Source: CAMLQK01 sp035478775 (GTDB taxonomy: Bacteria; Patescibacteriota; Saccharimonadia; Saccharimonadales; UBA4665). From it: a stretch of 64,000 bases of DNA. The notes under the pieces were generated by a model, which saw nothing but the letters and a program-made list of their open reading frames with translations, was not told where the DNA came from and searched no databases. Location: assembly GCA_035478775.1 (NCBI GenBank), contig DATIJG010000002.1, positions 122,332 through 186,331 on the forward strand, in the 5' to 3' direction. A program made the position numbers and the translations under genes. Shown here one piece after another: positions 31,564 to 39,864 of this stretch. Numbering within the stretch: the first letter of the stretch is position 1; every line of letters begins with the position of its first letter.

Positions 31564-32540
31564 TCCGCTGCCTTTTTTGTAAATGTAAATTTAGATAACA
31601 TCAAAAATGTGACTGGTGCCGCAAGTATGCTCGCCAATGCGTAGGCAAACAATGAATACAGTTTGAGGACATCGGCCAGCACATGTACGATGCTGAAAAT
31701 AATAATAAAATTTGGGATGTACGATATGCAAAACCGTACAAATTGTTTGAAGCTAAACGAAATTTCTTTGAAGGTGATGACGCCATTCAAGAAGTAAGAC
31801 ACTATAAGGCTGAGCGCGTACCCGAGGGCGAATGCGCCCAACTTACTTTTAACAAACAGCGAGATGATGTACGAAAAAACTACGCCGCACGTTGCGTTAA
31901 TGCCGCCGACCATTAAAAAGCGCAAGAACGCCGGGTCTGAAAGCGCTTGCAGTTTTGGCGGCTTGTGTTCGTTCAGCGGCGTGCGTTTGTTTTTTTGTAC
32001 GACAAATGGCCGGCGAGCGAGTTTTAACATAGGTAGGTCAGAAAGGTTGTCACTATAGCATTCGTTAATTTGGACCGTAGCATCATGGGCATGTAAGCGT
32101 CGTACTTTTTCGGCCGCGCGGCAGTCTTTGCCGGTAATTTTGCCGGTTTTTTCATCCATTAGCGTGGCAAGTACGGGCTGCACGCCTAATTTGCGTGCCA
32201 TAGGTTGCAACAAAAACTCAGGCGAAGCCGAAATAATAATGTCACTTGGCTGCTTTTGGTTTATATACCAGCTGGCAATTTTACGTTGATGGCTTGCCCA
32301 AAAGGCTGCAAGAGTACCGGGCATATCTGGGAGGTCTTGTACGAACGCAAACAATTCTTGCTTCACATGTCCGCGTCGCCATGCACCTAAAACGTAGTAA
32401 AATAATGCCCGCGCTTGCCGGGGTGCGTATTTTAACAGTTTGGGGTGGTGTGTAAGGCAAAAAACAATGAAGTCAAATGAGGCATCACCCTGATAAATGG
32501 TGTGGTCGAAATCGTAAACGTTGACGAGTTTTTTGGTCAT
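31560..32540 (-). CDS. Fusion of HAD phosphatase and GtrA-like membrane domain
   Basis: A 326-residue two-domain protein. Residues about 1-195 are a HAD-IB phosphatase: VNVYDFDHTIYQGD (nucleophile Asp and DxD-like acid), IIISASPEFLL, and ECYSDNLSDLPML (motif IV). Residues about 205-320 are a GtrA-like domain of four helices (FLRFLMVGGINATCGVVFSY, SLIVSYFLNGVITFKE). It overlaps UbiA upstream (32537-32540) and the GT-C-like gene downstream by four bases each. In context the HAD would remove the phosphate from polyprenyl-phosphoryl phosphoribose, and GtrA would flip or present the product. These steps are inferred from the mycobacterial DPA pathway. Confidence 0.82.
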   Translation of the reverse strand: MTKKLVNVYDFDHTIYQGDASFDFIVFCLTHHPKLLKYAPRQARALFYYVLGAWRRGHVKQELFAFVQDLPDMPGTLAAFWASHQRKIASWYINQKQPSDIIISASPEFLLQPMARKLGVQPVLATLMDEKTGKITGKDCRAAEKVRRLHAHDATVQINECYSDNLSDLPMLKLARRPFVVQKNKRTPLNEHKPPKLQALSDPAFLRFLMVGGINATCGVVFSYIISLFVKSKLGAFALGYALSLIVSYFLNGVITFKEISFSFKQFVRFCISYIPNFIIIFSIVHVLADVLKLYSLFAYALASILAAPVTFLMLSKFTFTKKAAE

Positions 32541-33394
32541 TTTATGTACACCGCGAGCACTAAAATGAGGGCAAATGCTGGCATCATAATGCGTAACGCC
32601 GTACTTTTTAATATGACATCGACCGGGTCGCCTGATGAATCATTTGCCTCGATTTTTAAGCTGTACGTCATAAAAAGTATAATGACGAACGGTATAGTGG
32701 CGTACATGAGTGTGCTGGCACGCGCTGGATCCGTGGCCCACAAGGCATAAAACACAAGCGTCAATGTGAGGCACACGTACATGTTTTTATCCAAAAACGC
32801 CAGCGAGTATAGCTCGTTTACTTTGCGGCTCTTCGTACCGGCAATAATAATTTCGTTACGGCGCTTACCAAGGCTCACGTAAAATGCGCCGGCCAACACA
32901 GTCATATATAACCAGGGCGAAACTTTAATGTTAAACACGCTGGCACCATATAAAACTCGGATAATAAAGCCTGAGGCTAGGATTGCGACATCGAGGATCG
33001 GCACATTTTTAAGCCCGAAACTATAGGTGATATTAACAGCTATGTAACCGGCTAACAGTAACCAGGCCACCCCGTTAATATGCCCGAACAAACCAATGGC
33101 AACCACCATGCAGGCTAACACGCTCGCCAAGCTAATCGCTTGTTTCAGCGATATTGCACCCGACGCAATCGGCCGCAATTTCTTTTCGGGGTGCAGGCGA
33201 TCTTTTTTAACGTCGCATATATCATTCACGATATACACAACTGAAGCTGTCAGCGAAAACGTAACAAGCGCTATAACAAGCGGTTTTACCTGGTTGGCTT
33301 TGAATAGCTGATTACCGAAAACCAACGGTGCCAAAACTAAAACGTTTTTGATATAGTGCTTCGGCCGCATGAGCCGCATAAAGCTTTTGACCAT
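32537..33394 (-). CDS. UbiA-family decaprenyl-phosphate phosphoribosyltransferase
   Basis: A 285-residue protein with eight or nine membrane helices. The first Asp-rich motif is NDICDVKKDRLHPEKKLRPI, which fits the NDxxDxxxDRxHPxKxxRPIA signature of decaprenyl-phosphate phosphoribosyltransferase (mycobacterial Rv3806c group) better than that of quinone prenyltransferases. It would join PRPP to polyprenyl phosphate at the membrane. No quinone genes are nearby, and the two following genes (HAD-GtrA, GT-C-like) are the expected downstream steps. First gene of the operon. Confidence 0.85.
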   Translation of the reverse strand: MVKSFMRLMRPKHYIKNVLVLAPLVFGNQLFKANQVKPLVIALVTFSLTASVVYIVNDICDVKKDRLHPEKKLRPIASGAISLKQAISLASVLACMVVAIGLFGHINGVAWLLLAGYIAVNITYSFGLKNVPILDVAILASGFIIRVLYGASVFNIKVSPWLYMTVLAGAFYVSLGKRRNEIIIAGTKSRKVNELYSLAFLDKNMYVCLTLTLVFYALWATDPARASTLMYATIPFVIILFMTYSLKIEANDSSGDPVDVILKSTALRIMMPAFALILVLAVYIK

Positions 33395-33475
33395 TTATGT
33401 TAATACTAGCGTAAATAGGCGCGGTTGACCATAGCAGGTGTTTTTGACGGTCTTATAAAACCAAAACAGCCACGA

Positions 33476-34246
33476 CTAGATTAACGGATCAAACTGCAAA
33501 GCGATGGCCGGCGTTCCGTCGCTACGCAACACGTTCGCTGTCACCTCGGTAAGCAGCGCTTGAATCGTTTCTTCTTGGTTTGGCAAGGCCGCCATATCGT
33601 TGTATTTAACGATCTTGAAGCCTTCTGAAAGGGCGCCTGTTAAGGTGAGCGACGTCACTCCGTAATGGCTTATTATGCTGCCCACAGGCTGCGACTCCGG
33701 CGCGATAGCAGCGGTCATATCGCAATGGCCCATGAGGTCGTTACCTGAAGGCATTGCTCCTCTTTTAAGATAAGCGTCTTTATACTGCTCGCCATGTTCG
33801 CGTGCAAGCTCGGTTGCCGCCAGATCGAGATGAGTGTGGAAGTCTTCTATTTCTGGATAGAGGTGGGAAAGAAATACGTAGGTAGGTTTATCGCCCTCAA
33901 CTTCGTCTACGCTCGCCCGCAATGTTGTATCAACCCAGACTTCGTCACGAGGCAGGAAAAGCCATTTGTGTTCTTCGCGCTGGGTACTTACAGACTGGTG
34001 TATTTCCGCGATACCTTCTTGCCGGCTGCGACGAATAATCCTGCCGAACGCCCTACCGTCAGATGGTAATAAACTATCATCCTCGACGAATTTGTATGGG
34101 TACGGCGTATACTGCCGCAGTGCTAAATGTGGCACCACAATATCCAGCAGGCTTCTATTGCCGACTTGTTTTACTTTGTCGCTATATTGGCGCCGTACTT
34201 CCGCATTGAATGTATTTGAGAAATCTGCTGCAAAGCTTTTTTTCAT
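33476..34246 (-). CDS. Hypothetical protein with possible JAMM-like metal site
   Basis: A 256-residue soluble protein, not recognised with confidence. The segment FLSHLYPEIEDFHTHLDLA followed about 25 residues later by AMPSGNDLMGH has the elements of a JAMM/MPN+ metalloprotease (HxH then SxxD), but the spacing is longer than the usual seven or eight residues, so an inserted helix must be assumed. It overlaps the M3 peptidase gene by four bases (34243-34246), so the two are translationally coupled and may act together. Confidence 0.6.
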   Translation of the reverse strand: MKKSFAADFSNTFNAEVRRQYSDKVKQVGNRSLLDIVVPHLALRQYTPYPYKFVEDDSLLPSDGRAFGRIIRRSRQEGIAEIHQSVSTQREEHKWLFLPRDEVWVDTTLRASVDEVEGDKPTYVFLSHLYPEIEDFHTHLDLAATELAREHGEQYKDAYLKRGAMPSGNDLMGHCDMTAAIAPESQPVGSIISHYGVTSLTLTGALSEGFKIVKYNDMAALPNQEETIQALLTEVTANVLRSDGTPAIALQFDPLI

Positions 34247-36330
34247 GAAATTACCGTGGAAGTGGATGCGACTGACGCTGTGCCGCCTATTGAAGCAATG
34301 GTAAGGTTATCTGCTGCCGCGCCTGTGAAAGCTAAAAGTTGCTCGTTTGCGCCGGGTCGGCCGCCAAGCTCTAGTATGGCTTTGTGTGCCCTTCCCAGTA
34401 GCGGGCTATAGTTATTCCGCCTGAACCATCCGGCCATTTTGCCACCCTTGTCATCGCAATACGGATAGACGACGTAATTGCCGGCGTAGCTGTTCCCGAC
34501 ATGAGGCAGCGCCCGTATCCAATGGCTGTCGGTACCGACTGGCGCCATAAGTGCTGCGGAACGTTTGAGAGCCCCGGCAAGGTTTGGCTGACTGCCGTGC
34601 AAGTCCAGGTCGGCTTTCATAATTCGCAGCCACCGCATATTTATCAGAGCTTCCCTGACTTCCTGCACGGCGCCTAGGTTTTCTACAAAACCGCGTTTTG
34701 CTTCTTCAGAAGCGCCCTCGTCTATAAATTTAATAAGTATGTTAGGGTCCCTAGGTAAGTGTTCTCCCATCTGGGAGTTTATTTCACGGATACGCGGGTC
34801 AACCCGGTCACCGCTCGATTCCACGCCTCTTCCACGGGCGAAAAGAATAGGCAGCGCATGCCCGAATATTTCATGAAAAACAGTTTCTATGTCGCGCAAG
34901 GTCAATTTTGGTTCGGTGCCGTCAGCCGCCGGCGGGGCGACATTGGTGACCGACACAGCAGTGGGCAGTTGCACCATTTCCGCTTCGCCATTTGCGTTAG
35001 TTTTTGTGAGGCCGTAGCTAAGAGCATATGTTACTCCGCCGTCCTGTTTGCCGCCCGTACCATCTTCATCTTTTCGCGCCGCAAGGTCGGTGTACAAGCG
35101 GCCAATATATTCGCCACTGTTTTTATTATGGACAGTGTAGGACTTGACGCCTTTTGCCCAAACTTTGGCCTCCGGCGTTTCGTTAACTTTTATGCCGTAT
35201 AGCTCTTCGGCAAAGTCGAACAACCCGCGGACGGTCCTGTCGAGAGTGAAGGTTATTTCGTTAACGTCATAGCAGCTTTCCATGAATTTCTTTTCATAGT
35301 ACGGCGTGTCATATTCTTGCATCGGGCCGGTTAAGCCGTCGGCTTCAAATAACGCCTGAAGCTTGGCGATGGCGACCTGGTACTGGGGAATTACTCTAGC
35401 TTTAAACTTATCGTAAAATGCCAGCACTTCTTCGGCACCGCCCGTAATTGAGCCTTCGGATTGCCTGGCGAGCCAGCTGCTCTTACCTTCTGATTTGGCA
35501 ATTTGCAGGCGTAGCCCGACCATTTCTTGTATAAGCTGGTCGTTAGCGGCTACGCGCTCGCCATAATAAGTTTCGTGTGTGCGTTTACGTAGTTCACGCG
35601 GCCCATTTTGCAGAATGTAGTTTAAATTCGGTTCGCTGAGCGTTACTGACAGAGCGTTTCCAGGGTCAGTATTTAACTGGTTCCTGGTGTTTTCGGGCAA
35701 ACTGTCGAACTCTTGTGGAGTTAAGTTTATAGTGGCTGTTTTTTGTGTATTTTTACCAAATTCCCTAGATTTAGCGCTTAGCGTTTGGCTTAAGCTATCA
35801 GCGCCTTCTGCTGTATTGTCGCTGGGGTTTTGCCTGGCTTTCTCGAACCTTTTTACGTAGTATCCATGCCGCGATTGGTCTTCTTCATCGAATGCCGAAG
35901 TGTTCATTTCGCGCAGAGCCGTAAATACCGGCTCGTATTTGCCATACACAAAGACATTGTTTGAAAAGTCCTGAAGCCTTTTTTGTTGCTCACCTGCTGC
36001 TTCTCGTATATGCTGAGGTCCGACATCTCGCATTAAATACGGCACGATGCCTGCCTCGTTGTCTTGCTCAAGGCCGAGCGTATTAAAGGCTAAACTTATT
36101 GCTTCAAGGGGGCTAAACTGCTGTTCATCGCCAGTAACATCGCCATCTGCCGGAACGTCACCCGACGCTATGAGTAAATACTTTTCTGCTTCAGCAATTG
36201 CCCTATCGCCGTCGGCAGCAACTATTTCGGGCGTGAGCCGGTCAAAGTTTTGCACGATTAAGCTTGTTTCAGCCAGCCTGCGCGCTTGTTCGGGGTTGGA
36301 AGGAACTGTGGAAAATTCTGGATGTGCCAT
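34243..36330 (-). CDS. Peptidase family M3-like protein with altered zinc motif
   Basis: A 695-residue protein of the thimet/oligopeptidase (M3) group. The central region is typical: GRLYTDLAARKDEDG, TAVSVTNVAPP, KLTLRDIETVFHEIFGHALP, then EINSQMGEHL (third zinc ligand Glu, 25 residues after the second His as in M3), and late YAGNYVVYPY. The zinc motif is HEIFGH, one residue longer than the M3 motif HExGH. The reading frame is intact on both sides, so this is an in-frame insertion. Activity is uncertain: HExxxH is functional in family M49. No signal peptide is present; a cytosolic oligopeptidase role would be usual. Confidence 0.82.
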   Translation of the reverse strand: MAHPEFSTVPSNPEQARRLAETSLIVQNFDRLTPEIVAADGDRAIAEAEKYLLIASGDVPADGDVTGDEQQFSPLEAISLAFNTLGLEQDNEAGIVPYLMRDVGPQHIREAAGEQQKRLQDFSNNVFVYGKYEPVFTALREMNTSAFDEEDQSRHGYYVKRFEKARQNPSDNTAEGADSLSQTLSAKSREFGKNTQKTATINLTPQEFDSLPENTRNQLNTDPGNALSVTLSEPNLNYILQNGPRELRKRTHETYYGERVAANDQLIQEMVGLRLQIAKSEGKSSWLARQSEGSITGGAEEVLAFYDKFKARVIPQYQVAIAKLQALFEADGLTGPMQEYDTPYYEKKFMESCYDVNEITFTLDRTVRGLFDFAEELYGIKVNETPEAKVWAKGVKSYTVHNKNSGEYIGRLYTDLAARKDEDGTGGKQDGGVTYALSYGLTKTNANGEAEMVQLPTAVSVTNVAPPAADGTEPKLTLRDIETVFHEIFGHALPILFARGRGVESSGDRVDPRIREINSQMGEHLPRDPNILIKFIDEGASEEAKRGFVENLGAVQEVREALINMRWLRIMKADLDLHGSQPNLAGALKRSAALMAPVGTDSHWIRALPHVGNSYAGNYVVYPYCDDKGGKMAGWFRRNNYSPLLGRAHKAILELGGRPGANEQLLAFTGAAADNLTIASIGGTASVASTSTVIS

Positions 36331-36442
36331 AGCTACACATACTAACTGTGATATTTTCGTAAGGCAAGTTCAATTTAGTGTGGAACGGAAACTAAACGCT
36401 GTATTTCTTACAGATAAGAATACTAAAAACCGTGTCGGCGCC

Positions 36443-37198
36443 CTAATTTTGGTACTGCGGCACAAGCTCTAGAGGTGTTTGGCTTGGTAGCTGTGACCCG
36501 GTAACTTGTACTAAAGGCAAAAGGATATTGTCAGCCATCCAACCGATTGCTTTGTCTTGTACGCTTTGCCAGCTAAAAATCGTAGGGTCTCCTTGCCAGC
36601 CTTCATTTGGGGCTTCGCCGGCCCGCACCGGCCCGTTTGGCCACAAGCCATTAAAGGTGCGATGTAGCTGGTCGGGGTTTGTGCAGCCTAAGACAGTCTG
36701 GTTATAACCTCCATGGCGGCTCGATTGTGTTTTCGGGTGGTGGTTGGTAAAACGTTTGCCGCTTTTTTGTACATAGACAGTTTCGCTGGCCGTACCGTCA
36801 AATAACTCAATTTGAGTATGCTCTGCGTCGCCTAGTGCTATGGTGCCAGGGCTGGAATGGTCAACACAAGTGTCGTTATAGCGAAATCCGGTTTGACGGC
36901 AGTTCCAAATGCGAAAGTCGCCGATACATACCTCGCTGATGGACTGAAAAACGCCGCGTGCGTTACGCAGCGCAACATGGATTTCGCCAAGGCCGGTAAC
37001 TCCGACCGTACTCCGTGCATGTTGCGGGCTGTACCAGTATTCGTCCAGTTCACACGGCAGCAACTGTACAACTTCTGCTAAAATAGCGTCGGTAACGACA
37101 TCAATTTTGTAGTCCCGCGTTGGGTTTTTGTAAATGTTGCTAGCAACGGCGGGGTTAATAACAAGGTGGCTCGGTGTTTCTACTAAAGACTCAGACAT
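36443..37198 (-). CDS. Hypothetical 251-residue protein
   Basis: Not recognised. Start chosen at the second Met (MSESLVETPSHLV). The protein is soluble, Trp-, Asn- and Pro-rich, with four cysteines (LPCELDEYWY, SEVCIGDFRIWNCRQTGF, DTCVDHSS) and a His-rich stretch (KRFTNHHPKTQSSRHGG). The mixture suggests a metal- or nucleotide-binding beta-rich domain, but no motif decides. It is followed after a 112-bp gap by the M3-like gene on the same strand. Confidence 0.58.
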   Translation of the reverse strand: MSESLVETPSHLVINPAVASNIYKNPTRDYKIDVVTDAILAEVVQLLPCELDEYWYSPQHARSTVGVTGLGEIHVALRNARGVFQSISEVCIGDFRIWNCRQTGFRYNDTCVDHSSPGTIALGDAEHTQIELFDGTASETVYVQKSGKRFTNHHPKTQSSRHGGYNQTVLGCTNPDQLHRTFNGLWPNGPVRAGEAPNEGWQGDPTIFSWQSVQDKAIGWMADNILLPLVQVTGSQLPSQTPLELVPQYQN

Positions 37199-37357
37199 GT
37201 AAGAGTTAAAGTACAATAAAGTTTCAAGAATGTAAAGTCTAGGTTGATGTATTTTTTCTAAAGCAATACTTTTTGGAAAAACTAAAGTTTAAAAAACGCT
37301 TATCACATTTTAGCGCCACCCCTTAGAATTAACACGTGAAACTCTGTCTTTTGCCTT

Positions 37358-37894
37358 TTAGGTGGCTGAAGCGGCTAGGACTGCCGTCAAATAACAGATG
37401 AAGTAGATCGCCTGGACGACAAGTTCGTATTTCGCAAGCGTCGCCTTGGTTATAAAAAATATCCAAATTGCAACCATGGTTGCACCACTGGCCAAGCAGA
37501 CAATAAAAGCGCCTTGCGCTAAGTGTGCTGCTAAAGCCAACCCGCCTACCTGTGCCAACGCCGAAGCCGACATTATGGTCGCCGCCCCTACGTGCACTTT
37601 GCTCATTAGCCCTTTTATTTCGGGCACGGCAACACATATAAACTGACAAATGGCGCCTACCAAGTAAACAATTACAAATAAATTAGATAATTGCAGTTTG
37701 GGAACGAGCCGACGCAGGACGAAAAAACTGAAAAACACCAGAAATATGCTGAACACCACGAAATAATAAACAATCGAAAACCGACGCCTGGCTACTAATC
37801 TGCTGAACGTTTTAGTGTAGTCTGGCCCCCAGATTGCTTCCAACACAGTCAGCGCCACAGCTAAAAATAATACTGAAAAAAGCCCTAACCACAT
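37358..37894 (-). CDS. Membrane protein of unknown function (DUF998-like topology)
   Basis: A 178-residue protein with six membrane helices and few charged residues. The loop EIKGLMSKVHVGAATIMSAS between helices 3 and 4 resembles the His-containing loop of DUF998 proteins; the assignment is tentative. No signal or soluble domain. Single gene, 24 bp from a VOC gene. Confidence 0.6.
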   Translation of the reverse strand: MWLGLFSVLFLAVALTVLEAIWGPDYTKTFSRLVARRRFSIVYYFVVFSIFLVFFSFFVLRRLVPKLQLSNLFVIVYLVGAICQFICVAVPEIKGLMSKVHVGAATIMSASALAQVGGLALAAHLAQGAFIVCLASGATMVAIWIFFITKATLAKYELVVQAIYFICYLTAVLAASAT

Positions 37895-37917
37895 ACTGTG
37901 CGTATTAAAGTTTTAAG

Positions 37918-38307
37918 TTATTTATCTTGCAACACCGAAAGGATGTTACCCGCCGGGTCTTTAAACCAGGCGATGTCTGGCCCCTGGTTAGCGCCTAGGC
38001 CGCGTGCAATGCCCTTTTCATCTTGCTGGTTAGGCATATTATCATAATGCTCAAAAGTTACGCCACTTTTTACAAGCTCGTCAACCGCTTGGTCAATGTT
38101 TTCTACCACAAAATTTAACACCGTGAACGTTGCTGGTTGGTGCCCATCTTTTTCGTAAATAAATAATGCGCCACCGCCAGGAAGCCCTAATTGCAGCCCC
38201 ATTGTTTCGTCGTCTAGCGTAAGCCCTAACACTTGTGTATAGAATTCTTTAGCTTTGCTAATGTCATCGACCGAAATACCGCTAAACGCTGCTTGTGCTT
38301 TCAACAT
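37918..38307 (-). CDS. VOC-family (glyoxalase-like) protein
   Basis: A 129-residue single-domain VOC protein: FSGISVDDISKAKEFYTQVLGL, GGALFIYEKDGH, NFVVENIDQAVDELVKSGV and DIAWFKDPAGNILSVLQ. The fold covers glyoxalase I, fosfomycin-resistance proteins and dioxygenases, and none can be chosen. The metal-ligand positions common in active enzymes are partly occupied (Glu near the N-terminal helix, His in KDGHQP). Confidence 0.85.
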   Translation of the reverse strand: MLKAQAAFSGISVDDISKAKEFYTQVLGLTLDDETMGLQLGLPGGGALFIYEKDGHQPATFTVLNFVVENIDQAVDELVKSGVTFEHYDNMPNQQDEKGIARGLGANQGPDIAWFKDPAGNILSVLQDK

Positions 38308-38445
38308 GTGCTACCCTTTTGTTATAGCTTAATTGTAGCAGAAATGGCGGTGTGCCCTAGGGTTTAATTGTTATTTGGTGGTTAACAATGGCTCAATTTT
38401 CTAGTGGGAATGGGAATGTAGTTATTTGCCCAAAGGGTATTGAAG

Positions 38446-38727
38446 TTAATCGCCGAAGTCAATCCGAGTATCCGCGGCAAGCGCTTCTCTTACTTCGGTG
38501 GCTATACCGCGCTCGCGAGTTATCAGGCTAATGAGCGGCAAGGTGTCTTCAAGCGTAGCTATTGCTTGGGGGAGCCGCCGCTTAGCGTATGTCTCGCTTT
38601 CCAGAATGCCATTTGTAAGACACCTGATGTTAAAGGCTTGGCCAAACCTTTCAAAGCTGCTGCAATCGTTAAACCGAATTACTAGGTCGGGATATTCAGG
38701 GATAGAAAACATCTCAATGTTTGGCAA
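38446..38727 (-). CDS. Hypothetical 93-residue protein
   Basis: Not recognised. Two cysteines (DCSSFERF, IRCLTNG) and a C-terminal helix rich in Arg and Glu. It overlaps the small HAD gene upstream by 14 bases, so the two are translationally linked. There is no signal or membrane segment. Confidence 0.58.
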   Translation of the reverse strand: MPNIEMFSIPEYPDLVIRFNDCSSFERFGQAFNIRCLTNGILESETYAKRRLPQAIATLEDTLPLISLITRERGIATEVREALAADTRIDFGD

Positions 38728-39064
38728 CTATGCCCATGCTCAGCAAAAGTGCATCGAGGTTTTGGATTGACGTTACGCCTGCTTCGGCAAATTCATCTGC
38801 CGTTACCAACCCTTTCGTTACGCCTACAAAATTAAAACCTGCGCCTATTGCTGCTTGCATGTCGTGCAAGCCATCTCCGACGTAGAGTGTTTCATGGGGC
38901 GATATGTGGCGGCTCGCCAACCAAGCTATTGCAGGCTCGAACACTTTAGGGTCTGGTTTGTGAAAGGAAGTGTCGTCTTCGGTTTGGGTGTAGTCAATAA
39001 TGTCTTTCGGAAAGCCGAGCGTATCGTCGAGATCTAAAAGGACTGCTTTGGTATTTTCGGTCAT
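38714..39064 (-). CDS. Minimal HAD hydrolase lacking the cap domain
   Basis: A 116-residue HAD-like protein. The nucleophile motif AVLLDLDDTLGF is directly followed by FHKPDPKVFEPAI (Lys motif III) and LYVGDGLHDMQAAIGAGF (acidic motif IV). The cap domain and motif II that normally fill 60-100 residues after the first motif are absent, leaving a linker of about 15 residues (PKDIIDYTQTEDDTS). Either it is a capless HAD acting on large substrates, or an internal deletion inactivated it. It overlaps the next small gene. Confidence 0.72.
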   Translation of the reverse strand: MTENTKAVLLDLDDTLGFPKDIIDYTQTEDDTSFHKPDPKVFEPAIAWLASRHISPHETLYVGDGLHDMQAAIGAGFNFVGVTKGLVTADEFAEAGVTSIQNLDALLLSMGIVAKH

Positions 39065-39111
39065 GCCAAGAAATTTCCTGTGATTATATGGTCTTTGATA
39101 AAATTTGAATT

Positions 39112-39795
39112 CTAGTAATTCTGCTCGGTGTAGTTCGGGAAGTCATCGTGCTTGAACTGAGCTTCGGGCAAGCCCTGCGCTTTAAGGTCTTCGCCCAGTT
39201 TTTGTACCATTTGCTCCGGGCCTGAGAGGTATACCAGCGATTGGTTGAGGCCTGGCTGCAGCTCAGTCAACTTCCCTGCTGTTAACGGCTCGCCAGCGAC
39301 ATATTTAACCGTAAAACCGGCGTCGGCTGCCGCCCACTCTGCAAGCTCATTTTTAAACGGCACGTCTTCGGTGCGCGCACCATAAATAAGCGCTACATTG
39401 ATGGGTAGGTGGTTATGCACGCGTTGCTTCAGGATGCTGCGAAATGGCGTAATGCCGATGCCGCCAGCTATAAAAACCATGGGCAAATCTGAATCTTGCC
39501 ACACAAAACTGCCTTCGGGGTTTTCGATGAGTTGCAGCTCGCCGCCCTCGCCCAGCTTGGCTAGCGCCTGTTTAAACGTGCTGCCGGTAACGCGGGTGGT
39601 AATTTGCATGATGCCTTCAAATGGCGCGGCTGAATTGGTAAACCAGCGCTTTGTACCTTCGGCGTCGGGATTATTGTGCGGCAGCTCAACACGCACATAC
39701 TGCCCGGCCGTCCAGCTGAGCGGCTCGCTTGGCTGAAAACGAAATGCCCAGACGTTGTCTATCAAATGTTCTTTGTTGATGAGCCTTAAAATCAT
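39112..39795 (-). CDS. FAD/NAD(P)-dependent oxidoreductase (ferredoxin-reductase-like)
   Basis: A 227-residue flavin reductase with an N-terminal FAD barrel (SWTAGQYVRVELPH, then RWFTNSAAPFEG where RxYS/T is usual) and a C-terminal NAD(P) domain (FIAGGIGITPFRSILKQ, LIYGARTEDVPFKNEL, VYLSGPEQMV). No iron-sulphur or heme domain is attached, so it needs a partner acceptor. The MpaB-like oxygenase gene lies 70 bp upstream on the same strand and could be that partner. Confidence 0.88.
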   Translation of the reverse strand: MILRLINKEHLIDNVWAFRFQPSEPLSWTAGQYVRVELPHNNPDAEGTKRWFTNSAAPFEGIMQITTRVTGSTFKQALAKLGEGGELQLIENPEGSFVWQDSDLPMVFIAGGIGITPFRSILKQRVHNHLPINVALIYGARTEDVPFKNELAEWAAADAGFTVKYVAGEPLTAGKLTELQPGLNQSLVYLSGPEQMVQKLGEDLKAQGLPEAQFKHDDFPNYTEQNY

Positions 39796-39864
39796 GTTGC
39801 CTCTTACCTAGAATTATGTATTTATAATAACAGATAACTCTTGCGCCCGCCCGACCACTACTTT

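Noticed and set aside
34243..36330. Assignment of the metallopeptidase to family M49 on the basis of HExxxH
   Set aside because: The surrounding motifs (TAVSVTN, DIETVFHE, EINSQM, YAGNYVVYPY) and the position of the third ligand match M3, so M3 with an insertion is the better call.
39398..39736. 112-codon plus-strand frame inside the flavin reductase gene
   Set aside because: Antisense shadow with Cys/Met-rich composition and no ribosome site.
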